From Climacteris rufus (Eukaryota > Chordata > Aves > Passeriformes > Climacteridae), in NCBI GenBank assembly GCA_013398175.1, contig VZRZ01000586.1, positions 1,116,036-1,180,035 on the forward strand: a DNA stretch of 64,000 nucleotides, read 5' to 3'. Below are positions 39,601 to 52,672 of the stretch, piece by piece; the first letter of the stretch is position 1; each line of letters opens with the position of its first letter. The notes beneath the pieces were generated by a model, which saw only the letters and a list, made by a program, of their open reading frames with translations, was not told where the DNA came from and searched no databases. Position numbers and translations under genes: made by a program.

Positions 39601-42600
39601 TACCTCCACCTATTTCATCACTTCTGTTTTGAACTATATTTCATGTGAGGTAATACCTAAAGCCTTTCAAAGTGTTGTCCCAAGAAGCCAGCATTACCAG
39701 AGTTTGCTCTGTTTTAGGCAAGCTGGTGCACAAACCAGAGTACACCCACCGATAAATGTAGAGTGACTGTAGATTCTGTTTGATTTCAAGTGCTACTTTC
39801 ACAATTACACTGGAGACCTGGCTGTCTCCTGACTGTGCTACTGTTTCAGTGGCAAATTGGGGACTGTATGAATGGTCCTTCTTTTAGTTTGGTATTGATT
39901 GCTTCTTTTATTTTTTTAAGGTTAGTGACTGAATTATGTTGCACATAATAAGATTTTTGTGCTTAAAAGAAGAAATCCTTTCTAATGGTATCATGAATAA
40001 GGAAGGCTTCTCCAACTTCCACCTTTCTTCTTTTTTTGGTCTCCATGCTGGAAATGCTAATTCACTATGTGAATACCTAAGAGGAGAGTTATAAATTGAT
40101 AAGCATAGTTATAATTTGATGAAGGAGAAGGTGTCACACACACATGCATGTGCTCACATACTTCTGTTACAATACTTCATTGGATTCAGAATTGAATACT
40201 TCATTGTTTTCAGAACACTGCTGCCAAAATAGTACCCCTAGTACACGATCTCTAAGCTTGCTTTTCTAAATTTTCAGATTGATAGAAATTACATAAATGC
40301 TGATATCTCTCCAGAACTGCTTTGATTAAAGCTTAAAAATAATCTTTATGTTTATTAGTGGATAGCTGAAATTCTACTATAAAGATTGGTTCACAATAGG
40401 AAATAAGGAACAGAATAACTTACTACTTCTTCTTCAGGTTCTTTAAAGCAAGTTGTGCTGCTCTATATGCCACATGCAATAAGGAAATACAGAGGTTGCC
40501 TGTGCGACTACTATTCAGTATTCACTGAACTGCTTCAGGATTGATAGAATAAATGGAAGAAACTAGGGAAAACAAACCACTTATATAATACTTAGAGCAG
40601 GAATAATTATATATGCAAAACCACATTGCAATCTGCTCTTTTCAGTGCTTAGGTTTTCAATGAAATATTCTTTGTACAGAAGTTTTATTCTATTCTCCTG
40701 TAATGTTTGATGCTTTTTTAACCAAAGAGAAAGCTTTTGTAAGAAGAAGCACAGTTTTTTATTAGAAATACATAAGTAGTCTCACTCAATACAAAAATTA
40801 TCATTTATGTTTTTTTATGTGAGGCCCTCCCTCCAAGAAATGACATCACAGTGTTACTCAGTTATAGGTAATTGATTTATTTGTAATTTTCTTTTCCTGT
40901 GAGATTGGTTATATTGCAGATTCTGTGGTTATTTGATGCCGCCGGTTATCCTGATGAGATAGTGTAACTGAATGCACTTCTCTTTTGTGCCAGGAAAGTA
41001 GTGTTCTTTTATGCTCTGTAGCACAGCATCAGGCATGTTTGCTGGTTCATTTCTCAATCAGTCAGAAAAGCTGAGCCCTTGTAAATTAAGTTATTAAAGT
41101 TTCTGGTATACTTGTTCTAGAAAATTCCATTTTAATAGTTACAGATACCACCCTGTATCAGTTGCCTGCTTTCAGGGATTCACGTCAGATGGGATCTCAT
41201 CTTGACAGCAAGAATACAGCCGCTCAAAAAATAAATGATCACTATAGACCATTAGTGAAAATAACCTGATTTTCTTTTACTAGCTGCTGTAAATATTTAC
41301 TTTGACAACCCACTTTATCGAACTATGAGGATACAACTTTGTGTATGATAAGACTGAAGGTCAATGGTTGTTTAATAAACTCTAAATAAAGAATTATGTG
41401 ATACACTGCACACATTTCACATCCAGTGATGTATTAATGCATCATTGCACTCTGTATAATCAGCTCAAATTACTTCCTTTAAGGAGACAGAGATTGTTTC
41501 CCTGGCATCCTTTTTTGTTTTTTTTTAATTTAAATGCACTATTGGTTAAATGCCAGCAATTCAGATAACATTTAAGGTGAATACCGTATTAGATCTATTG
41601 AATGTTGTAATTTTCAATGTCTTAGGGATAAATGAGAGATAAACAAGTCCATATTATATATTGCAACATAGTTTTAAAATAAACACCTGTTGATACTACA
41701 GTCAAATATAATGCCAGAATTGACAAAGGCTCGTATTTGGAATACTGGCATAGCTTCAGAGTTTTTCCAAGCAGAAGTTTCACTGTGAATTCTCTGTTGC
41801 ATTTTTCTGCTTCTTCTTTTTTTTGTTGTTTTTTCTGAATGTCATTGAATGTGGACACATAAAGATATAGACAGAAATAAATATTTATAAGCCACAGAAC
41901 AAAACAGCTTTGACTGAATGTTTGACATTAGATAGGAAATAGGTCCTCTGATTTGCATGGCTAGACACAGACAGGAACATAGGGATAGATACAATTTTCT
42001 TCAGTGCTGTGTTGTGCTGCCTCTTTTGCTAATGTCGTTAGAGTTTCAGCTACTGCAAAAGCAGATGTGAAGATATTAAAATGGCCACTCCAGCAGTCTG
42101 ATTTGGGATATTAACTGGCTGAGTCCAGATATATGGATCCGTCTCCATATGGCTTCCAAAGCAGTTTCTGAATTTTTAAAATCTTGCTAGAACTCTTTAA
42201 TTTCTCACTGTCTCCAGTTCCCTGAGTAACCCTGAACTTAAACCTGCTATGTTAAGAAATTATGTTCATTTTCAATTCACTGTCACAATATTTCTTTTTC
42301 TTATTTTTTCTTGTTTAGTAAAAAATTGGTTTAAACTATTGATCTTAAACATGACTGCAATGTAAAAGATGAAAGATTGTTCTTGTTTTAATGTGAATTC
42401 ACAGGGCAAAAGAATGCATAAGGGAAAAGAAGAGTATGTTCATAGGGCAGGAAAAAGTAAATTTTTTCTTTGAATACAATGTTCATATTTCAATGAAGTC
42501 GAATCTATATGCTCTGTGTATATAATAATAAACCAAATTCGCTCTCAATATTGCATGAAATTGTTTTCTTTCTGTCAGCCTAAACATACAGGAAGACTGT

Positions 42601-43383
42601 TGGGATGGGAAGTAACTAGGAAAACTTACCCAGGGCTGTAACTTCACAGCTTCCTGTGTCAACCTTCCTTCTTTTAAAGAAGTTTCTGTTTGTTCACATC
42701 ACAGATGGGAAGTGTTTACACAGACTCAGCTGAGCTGGCTGTAAACCAATCAGTTTAGATATTGATGTTAAGTAGTAATAAGTAGTATCCTGTAGGAAAT
42801 TATAAAATTTCAGTACCGGTATTTAAAGTCAATGTCTATCATAAACTTCTGATCTTATTCAACTCTTCTGGTATCAGCCCAGATCTCAGGAAGCAAGACA
42901 TATTAAAACTGTGGTCATAAAAGCAGCATCAGTTTTGTCCCTTTAAGACTGGCTAGCTACGTTAGCCCAGTGATATGAATCACAGCAGTTATGGGATACG
43001 AAAACAGGTATTTCATGACATTGGTAAAATGTTATTGTGTCATCAGTAAAAATTGGTTATGGTATTATCTGAGAATGCTCATGGTAACCACTAAGAAGAA
43101 CCTACATATTAGAAGGGGGATTTTTCTGTTAAAGCAAGTTCTCTCTGCCATATGGGGAGGCAGGAATAACACACCTGAAAGACAGCAGCATCACAGTTTC
43201 TATAAGGAGCAGTAAAGTCTGCTTCTCTCCTATACCTTTCACAAAACTGTAAGACTGTGTGTTCCCCTGAAAATTACAAAAACTTAACAAATGTAACTTT
43301 TCTGTAAGAAGTCTGAATCACTTATAGCAAACCCAGGAGTTGTTCATGGGAGTGTCTTTGATGTAGTAGGTGACCTAATTGTG
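36660..43383. other. Unique AT-rich sequence, no gene recognised
   Basis: No repeat family or exon was recognised in about 6.7 kb. A low-complexity A/C-rich patch lies at 39137-39188 (listed separately). Confidence 0.5.
39137..39188. repeat. A/C-rich low-complexity tract
   Basis: Irregular runs of AAAC, AACCC and AAAAAACCCC make a purine-skewed simple region of about 50 bases. It has no regular period. Confidence 0.7.
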
Positions 43384-43723
43384 TCCTATCAGTAGCTGAA
43401 GGGAGCCTACAAGAAAGATGAACAGGGACTTGTTACAAGAGCATGCAGTGACAGGACAAGGGGGAATGGCTTCAAACTGAAAGACAGTAGACTTAGACGA
43501 GATACTAATAAAAATTATTTTCTATGAGGATGGTGAGGCACTGGCACGGGTTGTCCAGAGAAGCTGTGAATGCCCCATTCCTGGAAGTGTTCAAGGCCAG
43601 GTTCGACGGAGCTCTGTGTAACCTGACCTAGTGAAAGGTGTCCTTGCCCACGGCAGGCAAGCAGAGTGAGATGGTCTTTAAGGCCCTTTCCAATCCAGGC
43701 CATTCTATGAATACTTTGTGATG
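43384..43723 (+). mobile_element. CR1 LINE, about 340 bp 3' end, sense on plus
   Basis: It matches the CR1 ORF2 C-terminus at the nucleotide level: GCAGTGACAGGACAAGGGGG, AATGGCTTCAAACTGAAAGA, GGTGAGGCACTGGCACGGGT and GAAGTGTTCAAGGCCAGGTT. It then reaches GGTCTTTAAGGCCCTTTCCA and two octamer-like units (ATTCTATGAATACTTTGTGA). The reading frame is broken. It is 5'-truncated near 43384. Confidence 0.93.
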
Positions 43724-43820
43724 CTGCATAACGGAAAAGCCTATTCTGTCTATTCACCTCTGACTCTGTAGGTGTTCTCTGGTCTTGAAGTCTCTAGAAT
43801 CTATGTATGCCTTTAACTCT

Positions 43821-43948
43821 GTGTGTGTGTATGTGTGTGTATGTGTGTGTGTGTATGTGTGTGTGTATGTGTGTGTATGTGTGTGTATGTGTGAAATTCT
43901 ATGTATACCCTTCACTTTGTCTGTGTGTGTTTGTGTGTGTGTCTGTGT
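43821..43948. repeat. Compound (GT)n/(GTAT)n microsatellite
   Basis: The first block at 43821-43893 alternates GTGTGTGT with ATGT. A second shorter block at 43921-43948 is GTGTGT/CTGTG-rich. The sequence before each block is similar: CTATGTATGCCTTTAACTCT before the first and CTATGTATACCCTTCACTTT before the second. This suggests duplication of flank plus microsatellite together. Confidence 0.88.
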
Positions 43949-45796
43949 CTGCCTCTGCAGATCATTTACTGTTTACTATAGTGCTGATGCATCTGAAGAG
44001 ATGCAGAGCCTGAGATGTTTTATCTCTTGTCAGAGCTCACTTCAATTAAATTAATGGATCCATTCAGTTCCCCCTTTCTTCTTTCAGCTGCATCACTGCC
44101 GAATACATTAAAAAGATCTTAAGTCTCAAGATGGTACATCATGGCATTAGCCACGGCACTCATTTCCCTCTGTCTTCTTCTTCTGTAAATCAAATAATTA
44201 ATGAGATCCCTACCTCAATAGAGCACTTCATCAATATTTTGTAGCAATACAAAAAAAAAAAAAAAACATGTGCTTTTTCCTCTTGTAGAAGCTTTTATCT
44301 ACAATTGTGTAGGATTTGGTGGGCAAATGTTGTAATTCTGAAATGACAAAATAATGCCAGTTTTTCTCATTTTGCTTTTAATTTCTGAGTAAAACTATTT
44401 GAAAAGCTTAGGTGCTGACTGCTTCTGTTGTAAAGATGGGTGTTGTTTGAATTTTAGACTTGTAATAAAATTTAATTGAAAGTCTTTTATTGTAGAATAT
44501 GTAATTGTAAAGGATTATAGGACTAAGTATCACAATTTAGTGTTCAGTATTTCAATTCAATTAATAAAAAATAATTATACTGCACATACTGTCAGCTATT
44601 CTCTTTTCTTTGCAAATAAATTACTTACCTTGGCACCATTAACCCCTTCATGCTATTTAGTCAGAGAGTTTCATACTCAGAATACAACAGAAAATATAAC
44701 ATAGACAGCAATGCAGAAATTTATCCCAAGGCTAAGTAGAAGGTTTGCAGTAGAGGCATTAGCCTTCAGCCCTATGGTTCTAGTTCTGATTCATTTTATT
44801 CTTTTCTTAAATAAAATTTTAGTTCAAGAACTTAAATAAACTGTTGTTGAAATGACACTGATTATTGAGCTGAATACCAAGCCTCTTATTGGGAATCATG
44901 CACTGATTTGTACTTACTTTTTGCCTTAGGTTTTGGAAAAGGAATACAGTAATCTTAATTTAACAGTTTGGCTGCAAAATCCATGTGAATGAATAGAGAA
45001 CATTTAGCTACAATGAGATGGAAGGAGTCAAATTGAGTCTTACTGAGTTGTTAAAATATAATGGCAATTTCTACTGAAATGACGATTTCAGTACATTAAA
45101 CTTAGAACAATACCCTTTCATGAAAAATATAAACAGGCAGTACTGGCCTTCAAATGAGTTCCATTAAATATCACTTTATTGCTGTGGTAAAAATAGTCCA
45201 TTCCTGCAGGATAGGCATAACTGGAAACTGCAAATACACAGAAATGCCGATAGTGTTTCTTTTCCATGCTGATACTTGCAGGAGGATAGGTCTTACAGAC
45301 AAGAGTCCGTGAACTACAGAGCAATTGATTTCTAGACAACAGCAGTAGCACAATTGTTCCAGACATTCCTTTTTCATTACAAAGTAACTTTGGCTGTATA
45401 TGCCATAAAAGAGGCACCTGTTCCAGAGAATGATCTCTGGCCCCAGGACAGGTGTGCAGGGTGGCTCAACTCCAACCTGCTCAGGATGAGCCCTAGACCT
45501 GGGACAAGTTGCTTCTGTGACTATGACATGTAAATACAACCACAACCAGGTGCAGTTTTTCATCTTAAAATTGCCTGAATCAAAGTTAAAAGACATATCA
45601 TAGCCTCTTGAAAGTGTATTTTTGCAACAGTCAACAGAGACTATGCTGCAGCACATAAAAGCATGGTGAGGGTTAGGGGCTTTTGGGGACGGAGATTTTG
45701 TGGATAACTTGGAAGAATACTAGAGTGAAGGGGGCTGGACCTGATGCAGTTCTATCTACACTGGTCAATCCCAACACCAAATTATAGCCAAGATTA

Positions 45797-45801
<5 letters not shown>
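43949..45801. other. Unique sequence, no gene recognised
   Basis: It contains a run of 16 A at 44251-44266. A 161-codon minus frame (45171-45656) is open but its translation resembles no known protein. The patch at 45420-45545 is a little GC-richer than its surroundings. No element ends were found. Confidence 0.5.
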
Positions 45802-45846
<45 letters not shown>

Positions 45847-45847
45847 A
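45802..45847. repeat. (CA)n dinucleotide microsatellite
   Basis: About 18 uninterrupted AC units are followed by AAACACACAAC. It is a typical polymorphic dinucleotide repeat. Confidence 0.95.
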
Positions 45848-48040
45848 ACTGCCTTTATGGGTCCAAAATCTTTAAAATTTCTGCTTCTAGTATCCCATCT
45901 TTCCATTTTTTGAGAAAATTAAATGTAGGAAGAGAACATCATTGAAGTAATTATATAGTTCTGTGTTCACAACAAGAACTGGTGCTTGGATTTTGTGTGG
46001 GGTGTAGCACCAAGGTGGTGCTGCTAAAGGATTAGCACTGTGAGCACAGTGTTGCACTTAGCAGCAAGGTAAGAATAAATTTCTAGCACTGGTTGCCTCG
46101 TCTTTGTAAGCAAAATCTGACAACAACACAAAGTCTTTCCATTCTATATGTGTTTTGGTTTTGGCAAAATCTGGAGCACTGTAGTTTTGTCACTTTTGAT
46201 TTTGTCCTTGTGGCCTGCGGAATTATTGAGTCTGTTACCGTATTTATCCGGATCACTTGTGACATTATTCAGCCAAACTAAAACTCTTTTTCATTTGAAA
46301 TCGTTGTTTCTTTTGCCCTGGAGCACTGTGTGGCAGCACTGACATCTTGGATTGCTGCTCTGTTTTTATTCCTGCCTTGGGCAAACAGGTGATTCCCCTG
46401 GACTTGTTTTCTTGGCAGCTACTTCAGAAGTGCCACTTATCTCCAGGAGACACTTGCAAGCGCTTCTGGAAACTTTCTTGTTGCTGTTGCGCATTTAAAA
46501 TTTCTTAGAATTGTTGACATTAATAAATAAAATCAGGGAGAAGTAAATACTGAAACAATTATTTGGATTCAGAAACAGGTCCTGGGGTTGAATCTTTCTT
46601 TGAGCCAGTTATTCCTCTAGGCTATTAATTTTCACATTTTCATCCTTTCACTTATTTTCCATGTAAATAGATTTTTTCCAACAAACAGTTTGTTAACTAA
46701 AACATTCACATAGCTAAACAATTTAATAAAAATTTTAGTACTGTCCATACAAATAATGCTATATCTCTAAGATTTTGTATATACGTAAAAAAAGGAAAAT
46801 ACAATGTGATATCTTAATATTCACCTCCTGCCTCTAGTGATCAGTTAGCAGTCTAAACCAGACTGAAATCCTACAAAAACATTCATGATTATTTTGGAGG
46901 ATTGGGTTATAGTTGTTGGATTACTTCTTCCATTTAAAAATACTGTTATAGATTTCTAAACAGAGATTCTCCAAAACATCATTGCACATTAAACTATGTC
47001 TTCCTTGCTGTGCTCTCTAGCATTCCATTCCTAACAAAACACAACAGTTGAAATTTAATTCCTCTTCTAAGTTTCTTGAGATCACTAGACTGACACTAAG
47101 AAGTTTGTCAATGACCTGAAGACATGACGTATTTATGGTACACTGAGGTCTTGTCTTGCTTTGTACAAATTTGATAGTGGTTTACAGAAGGCATTAGAAA
47201 GATCATACAGAGAATTGGAAATCGAATTACTTTTGCTTGTTTTTCTGGTTCATTCAAATGCAGTTAATACTTTCTGAATGACTGAGAGAAGTTTAACCTC
47301 TGACAAAAGCTCTGTGACAAGGAATCCCCAGGTATGACTGACAAACCAGTTTTGTATATTCTCACATAAAGTGCCACAGTTTTTGTGGGATTCAATCCTG
47401 TATGAGAAGGGAATTATAAAATGTGATTCTAAACCAGATATTGCCCAAAATATAACCACCAAATGGTACTGTGGATTGTGATCTTGTACTTAAAATAAGT
47501 AATTTATTCATGCAAATAATTTTTCTTCAAATTAATTTTTAAATATAATAAAGATATAAGACTCAGGCAAGATGCAACGCTACATCTGTATGTCTATATG
47601 TGCATGTGTATATAATTACTGAATTTTTTGTGCATATGCATTTCCTAGTTGTATTTCCTTATTTTATTAATATGAAAACTTTTTGAAAATATGGATTACG
47701 TTTTTCTTTTTCATGTATTTTATAAAAAAACAATTCTGAATATGTATAGTCATTCTCATACACAGAAACTAAAGCTGAATTGAATAAACCACACTTACAC
47801 ATACAAAATTACTTGTGTCTTACTATATAGACAATGTCTGATAATGTCAAGCTTTTCACTTGGTGCAAATGCTTATACAAATAAACAGTGTGATGGCCAC
47901 TTAAATCAACTGGAGAGTTGAGAGTCTGGCCAGGTTTCTGCAAATAGCAGCTTAATGTCACTAGATGAAACACTAACCAGTGTTGTCATTCTGGAGCTGA
48001 CACTGCTTAGGAATCATTTGCTTAAACAGTATCAGAGGGT
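45848..48040. other. Unique AT-rich sequence, no gene recognised
   Basis: Nothing recognisable was found. Three small open frames overlap near 46083-46342 on both strands, but none has a recognisable product. Confidence 0.5.
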
Positions 48041-48280
48041 TGTAGAATAGTTTGGTTTGGAAGGGACCTTGATGATCATCTAATTACAACCCTCTTGCCA
48101 TGGGCAGAAACAATTTCCCCTAGACAAGGTTACTTAATGCCCCATCCAACCTGAACCTGGCCTTGAACACTGCCAGGAATGGGGCAGCCACAGTTTCTCT
48201 TGGCAACCAACTCGAGTGCATTGCCAAGCTCACAGTAAAGCATTTCTTCCTAATATCCAGTATAAATCTACCCTCATCAG
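48041..48280 (-). mobile_element. CR1 LINE, about 240 bp 3' end, antisense
   Basis: On plus it reads TGTAGAATAGTTTGGTTTGG, then AAGGGACCTTGATGATCATC, CTCTTGCCATGGGCAG, CCATCCAACCTGAACCTGGC and GTAAAGCATTTCTTCCTAAT. This is the reverse complement of a CR1 3' end of the GGTTTGG.TTGGAAGGGACC type. The 5' break falls at 48280, exactly where another CR1 3' end begins. Confidence 0.92.
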
Positions 48281-49022
48281 GGTTGGAAGATCACCTAGTC
48301 CAACCATCAACCTAGCACCACCATAATCAATGGTGATGATCTATCTCTTAAACTAAATCTCCAAGTGCCACTGGAGACAGTGACTCTACCATCTGGGCAA
48401 CTTATTCCAATGCCTAACCACTTGAACAGTGATTTTATTTTTCCCATGTTCTTTTCCCTGGTGAAACTTAAGTCCTTTTTCTATTGTACTTTCACTTCAA
48501 ACATGAGAGAAGACACCAATCCCCACCTCACCACAATCTTCTTTCAGGCAGCTGTAGAAAGCAATGAGATTCCCCCTGAGCCTCCTTTTCTCCAGGCTTT
48601 TCTCCCTCAGCTGCTCCTCACAGGACTCGTGCTCCAGACCCTTGCTCAGCTCCGTTGTCCTTCTCTGGACTCACTCCAGCCCCTCAATGTCTTTCTTGAA
48701 GTGAGGGGCCAGAACTGGACACAGCACTCAAGGTGTGGCCTTACCAGAAATCCCTGCCCTGGTCCTGCTAGCCACACTATTGCTGATCCAGGCCAGGATG
48801 CCATCGGCCTTCTTGGCCACCTGGGAACACATTGGCTCATGTTCAGCACTGTTGACGAGCACTCCCCAGATCCTTTCTGCTGAGCAGCTCTCAAGCTGCT
48901 CTGTCTCCAGCCTGTAGCACTGCCTGGGGTTGTTATGACCCAAGTGCAGGATCCAGCATGTGGCCTTGTTGAACCTCATGCTGCTGTCCTCAGCACATCA
49001 ATCCAATCTGCCAAGATTCCAC
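48281..49022 (-). mobile_element. CR1 LINE, about 740 bp, antisense, a different subfamily
   Basis: It begins on plus with GGTTGGAAGATCACCTAGTC, the complement of a CR1 3' UTR that differs from the copy just before it. The minus frame at 48728-48979 reads MRFNKATCWILHLGHNNPRQ, CYRLETEQLESCSAERIWGV, and later QVAKKADGILAWISNSVAS, the CR1 ORF2 region after the polymerase core. Farther 3' the ORF is frameshifted. The octamer tail is missing at the junction with the neighbouring copy. Confidence 0.92.
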
Positions 49023-50360
49023 TTGTAGCTTAAATCTATTAAGTTCTAGTCCACTAACACTGCTGCAGAACACCCAAAACATCTGTAAGAGACTGTTAGA
49101 TAGACTTCAGGTTTAATGTACCACCAGCAGGAAAATATAAGCTTTATATGACTACGTGTCTACTCAAGTGAATTCTCTATCTCAGTAGCAAATTGCACCA
49201 TAGAGGGCTATTTTCCTGCCCCCTACTGGTTTTTAAGCTCTTCAACAAAATTGGACAATCACTCATCTAAGTTTGGTCTTCATGTGTGGACCTAAATACT
49301 AAATCTGTCACAGAACCTGGATGTCTTTTTCAAATAAAATTTTGTGTCATAATTTTGCCATCACCCTATAACATCCCTTACCTCCAAGTCCAAATAGCTG
49401 TATCTTTCCACACACACTTTGAGCCCCCTTTTTATTCTCTATTATTTGTGCAAAACATTTTCTTTGGTTACTGGGCAAGACAATAAAATATGCCATTGTC
49501 TCACATGGTTAACATGCAGGTGTGCATGTCAGTGTAGGTAGGATGTCTGTGTTCACTAAGTGCAAAAGTCTGGGGAGATGCAAGTAAGTGACTGTATAGA
49601 CAAGAAGCCTTGATCAAAGCTCACAGTTACAGCTTTGTGCACAGTGCAAGGTCTAATGACGTGATGTGCTACACAGTCTTTGTGGTGACAGACCCAGTGC
49701 AAACACATCTCATTTTAGGACAGAAAGATCCTTTTTCATTCCTTTTTTCATTCCTGTTACAAAGAATTTGCACTCGGGCCTCTTTGGGTTCACCTGAACA
49801 CAAATGCTAGATAGAAAGAAACTAGACAGCTTGAACTGTGCTTTAACCAAGAGGGGTCATCTGGGTTGTAATGGGATCCCCGTCATAGCTGTGTTTGTGG
49901 TGTAGAAAGGGTCAGGATAGGAAAATACAGTGAATCTGGACTGAGATGGATACAGCTGCACCTACCTGGCACGCGGGTTTCTGTGGTTTTATTTGACTGA
50001 TTGCCAGCATAAAAACCCAACGTATTAGAGGATCCACACAGTTGTTTCACAGAAAAGTGACATATCCTCTGGAACTAACAACAAGAGTCTTCTCTATATG
50101 CTAGGCTCGGTGTTTGGGCTACAACCACTACTCCTTTTTTTCTGCAGACTGAGACAGTATCAAGTTATCCACCCTTTCAACAGCTACATGGTAGAGGTAT
50201 TGAATTAGAATGAGGTAGGTACAGGTGGCAGCAGCTGCTAAACTATGGGGGGGGTTAACTTTATACTGACTCTATCTTTTTGTTTGTCTGTTTTATTCAA
50301 GCAGTATCCTGATGATAAAGTTTCATTGAATTGTGGAAAGGTATTTTCTAAGCTCTTTTT

Positions 50361-50380
50361 TACCCAGTAAGTACTGGGTA
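50361..50380. repeat. Perfect 9-base inverted repeat with 2-base loop
   Basis: TACCCAGTA, then AG, then TACTGGGTA. The arms are fully complementary. No T-run or promoter element gives it a clear role. Confidence 0.85.
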
Positions 50381-51061
50381 GTCGTTCAATATCAGGAATT
50401 TTTAACCTCAACGGGAAAGCCTGTTAGTGTCTTTAAAAAATCAAAATAAGTAACATTATGAAAGGAAAAAGAAAAAATATTTTAAAATAACCTAGCCCTT
50501 TAAATTAAAAAGGGCTAAAAAAACCCCAGGCAGGATACAAAGAAAAGTTTATTTTATATAAAATACAAGGAAAAGGAAGGCATTCAGATTCTGATAATCC
50601 TGCTGGGGCAAGTGCTTTTGAAATGTACTGTGGGCAAATTAGGTGATATACAGATACATTCACCAATAGGTCAGGTTGCTTTACGATTGGTAGAGGTTAC
50701 ACAATAGATTAGTAGCAGTTACCTAGAAATCTTGAGTACAAAATATATTAGTAAAAACACTGTTCCTGCCTCTTTTCTTCTGAACTGTGAGTATACAGAG
50801 TTCAGTCTAAGCAGCATAGCACTAGTTTTGAAATTTGACAGCTGGGTGAGAGTTTGAATAGATATTTGATGAGTGAAAACAAATGAAGGAGCTTAATTTT
50901 CTTATGCAATGTATATGAATGAAAAATTGTTAAGCCTGATAGATAAGTACCAGAGACTTGGTTTTGAATTATCAGTTTGGCATCTTAGACAGTATGGCAC
51001 CAACTCGTTTCTGCTATCCATCTATTACTGTTGTGCCAGGCATAATGACCACCAATGTTAA

Positions 51062-51096
51062 ACCAAATAATATTATTGGCCAATAAGATTATTGGT
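51062..51096. repeat. 35-base near-perfect palindrome
   Basis: The left arm ACCAAATAATATTATTGG (51062-51079) and right arm CCAATAAGATTATTGGT (51080-51096) are complementary apart from one extra A and one mismatch, with no loop. The flanks extend the symmetry weakly (ACCACCAAT before, ATTGGTGG after). Long AT-rich palindromes of this sort can extrude as cruciforms or be relics of short inverted-repeat elements. Neither is shown here. Confidence 0.75.
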
Positions 51097-52672
51097 GGAT
51101 CAAGATGCCTCTCAGTCAAAGATAGTGAATAATGTAGTCCTAATATATTTTAAAGAGAAGACAGATTCTTATCAGATAAACCATAAACAAAAGCTTTTTT
51201 TGTTGTTGTTGTTGCATGCTAATAAATATCTCTAAGCAAACAGTTATTTTTTTTTCCATCTTCAGAACTATAGCTGTGCTGTTAATACTTGACAAGACTG
51301 TTCAGCACATATGTGGGATAATTTCTTGTGGTACATTAGCAATAGACCTACCAGGTTGTTTTACCTAAATACCTTCAGGTTTTTTTAAGTCATGTCTATG
51401 ATTATCCTGCAAAGGGAGACAGCACACCTGTAATTATGTAATAATTATATATAATTTAACTGTAGCAGATAGAAAGAAGAGAAAAGATGCGTCTTCTCAG
51501 GCAAGTATCCAATATTATACAAAAGCAATTAGGAATTGAAATAGTAAATTCTGCTTTTAATAAAGTAAAGTATCATAGTAGTATTAGGAGTAATTTTGCT
51601 GTTGCACATATTCTAGGCCTGAGGAATTAAAAAAATAAATTAAAAGAGGCAAAGAAAATATGAAAAAAATTAATAACTTATATTGCTTAATCTTGATAAA
51701 ATAAAAGAGAATACATTTTGTGTAAAATTTTTTTGGATGTGGCAAAACACAGGGAATGGCCACTCCTTAAGAGGGAGACTATAAGGACTTAAATTCAATG
51801 GCAATTCATAACAGAAACTTTATATTTCCTAAATACAACATTTATTCAGATTGCCTTGTGTGAAATAGCATCTTGCACTGGCCTGCTTTCCCATGTTAAG
51901 TAACTAAGCTTGGTGTAGTGGTGACAGGTGTAGACCTTATGGCTTTCACTGGCAACTCAATCTGAAATGACAGGAAAGTGTTTCTTCATTAGTCATTCAG
52001 CAATTAATATACTGAATGTGCTGCATACTACTTCCTCATCACCTATTGTTTATTAACATTATTAATTGACTATAAAGCAAGATGGACAGATAGCTTTAGT
52101 ATCTAGTTTGACATCTGGACAGATCTAATTTCTCAAAATTGGTATTAGAATTTGTAAAGCATTCACTAGACTCCTGTAGAGAAAATTTCACTAGCAGTAG
52201 GGACTCGGAAAAGAGAATGAGTACAAAGCTTACATTCTACTTTTTCTATTGTAATTATATTTTTAAAAATCCTTGCTTGATATCCTTACTTTAGTGAGTA
52301 TTTCTGTATTTTATACCTACTGGAACAACTTCAGCTGTAACTGCTGAGAAACCTCTTGCACTGTCTGTTTCTAGACTTGCTCATGAACTAAGCTCATATT
52401 CCTGGTGCAAGCTCAATTAGCAGGTCTGTTGGACATGTAGAAATATTAGCACCCTGTGGGTCACGGGTGTCCAACATGAAAATGACTTTGCAGAACTCCT
52501 ACAGGAAACTGTGATACCCTTCTCAGGAGTGGTCATCTGGCTCCTCACGAATACCTCTTCAAACATATCTGCCACCTTCTACACTGAGCATGCAGTGGCT
52601 AAGAGCAATCTGTGTTTTTTGGTAGCACCTGATTCCTTACCTTTACAAATTTGTGTCCTTGATTCAGTCAAA

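Larger units (their letters stand above)
49023..52672. other. Unique AT-rich sequence with two small palindromes
   Basis: No gene or interspersed repeat was recognised. It contains a 9-base perfect hairpin at 50361-50380, a longer near-perfect palindrome at 51062-51096 and a short (TTG)n run near 51201-51215. Confidence 0.5.

Noticed and set aside
45171..45656. 161-codon open frame on minus
   Set aside because: No recognisable domain, no exon-like splice context and an overlapping 99-codon frame. It is likely chance in a slightly GC-richer patch.
48365..48883. 172-codon open frame on plus
   Set aside because: It lies antisense to the CR1 ORF2 fragment at 48281-49022 and is a shadow of that repeat.
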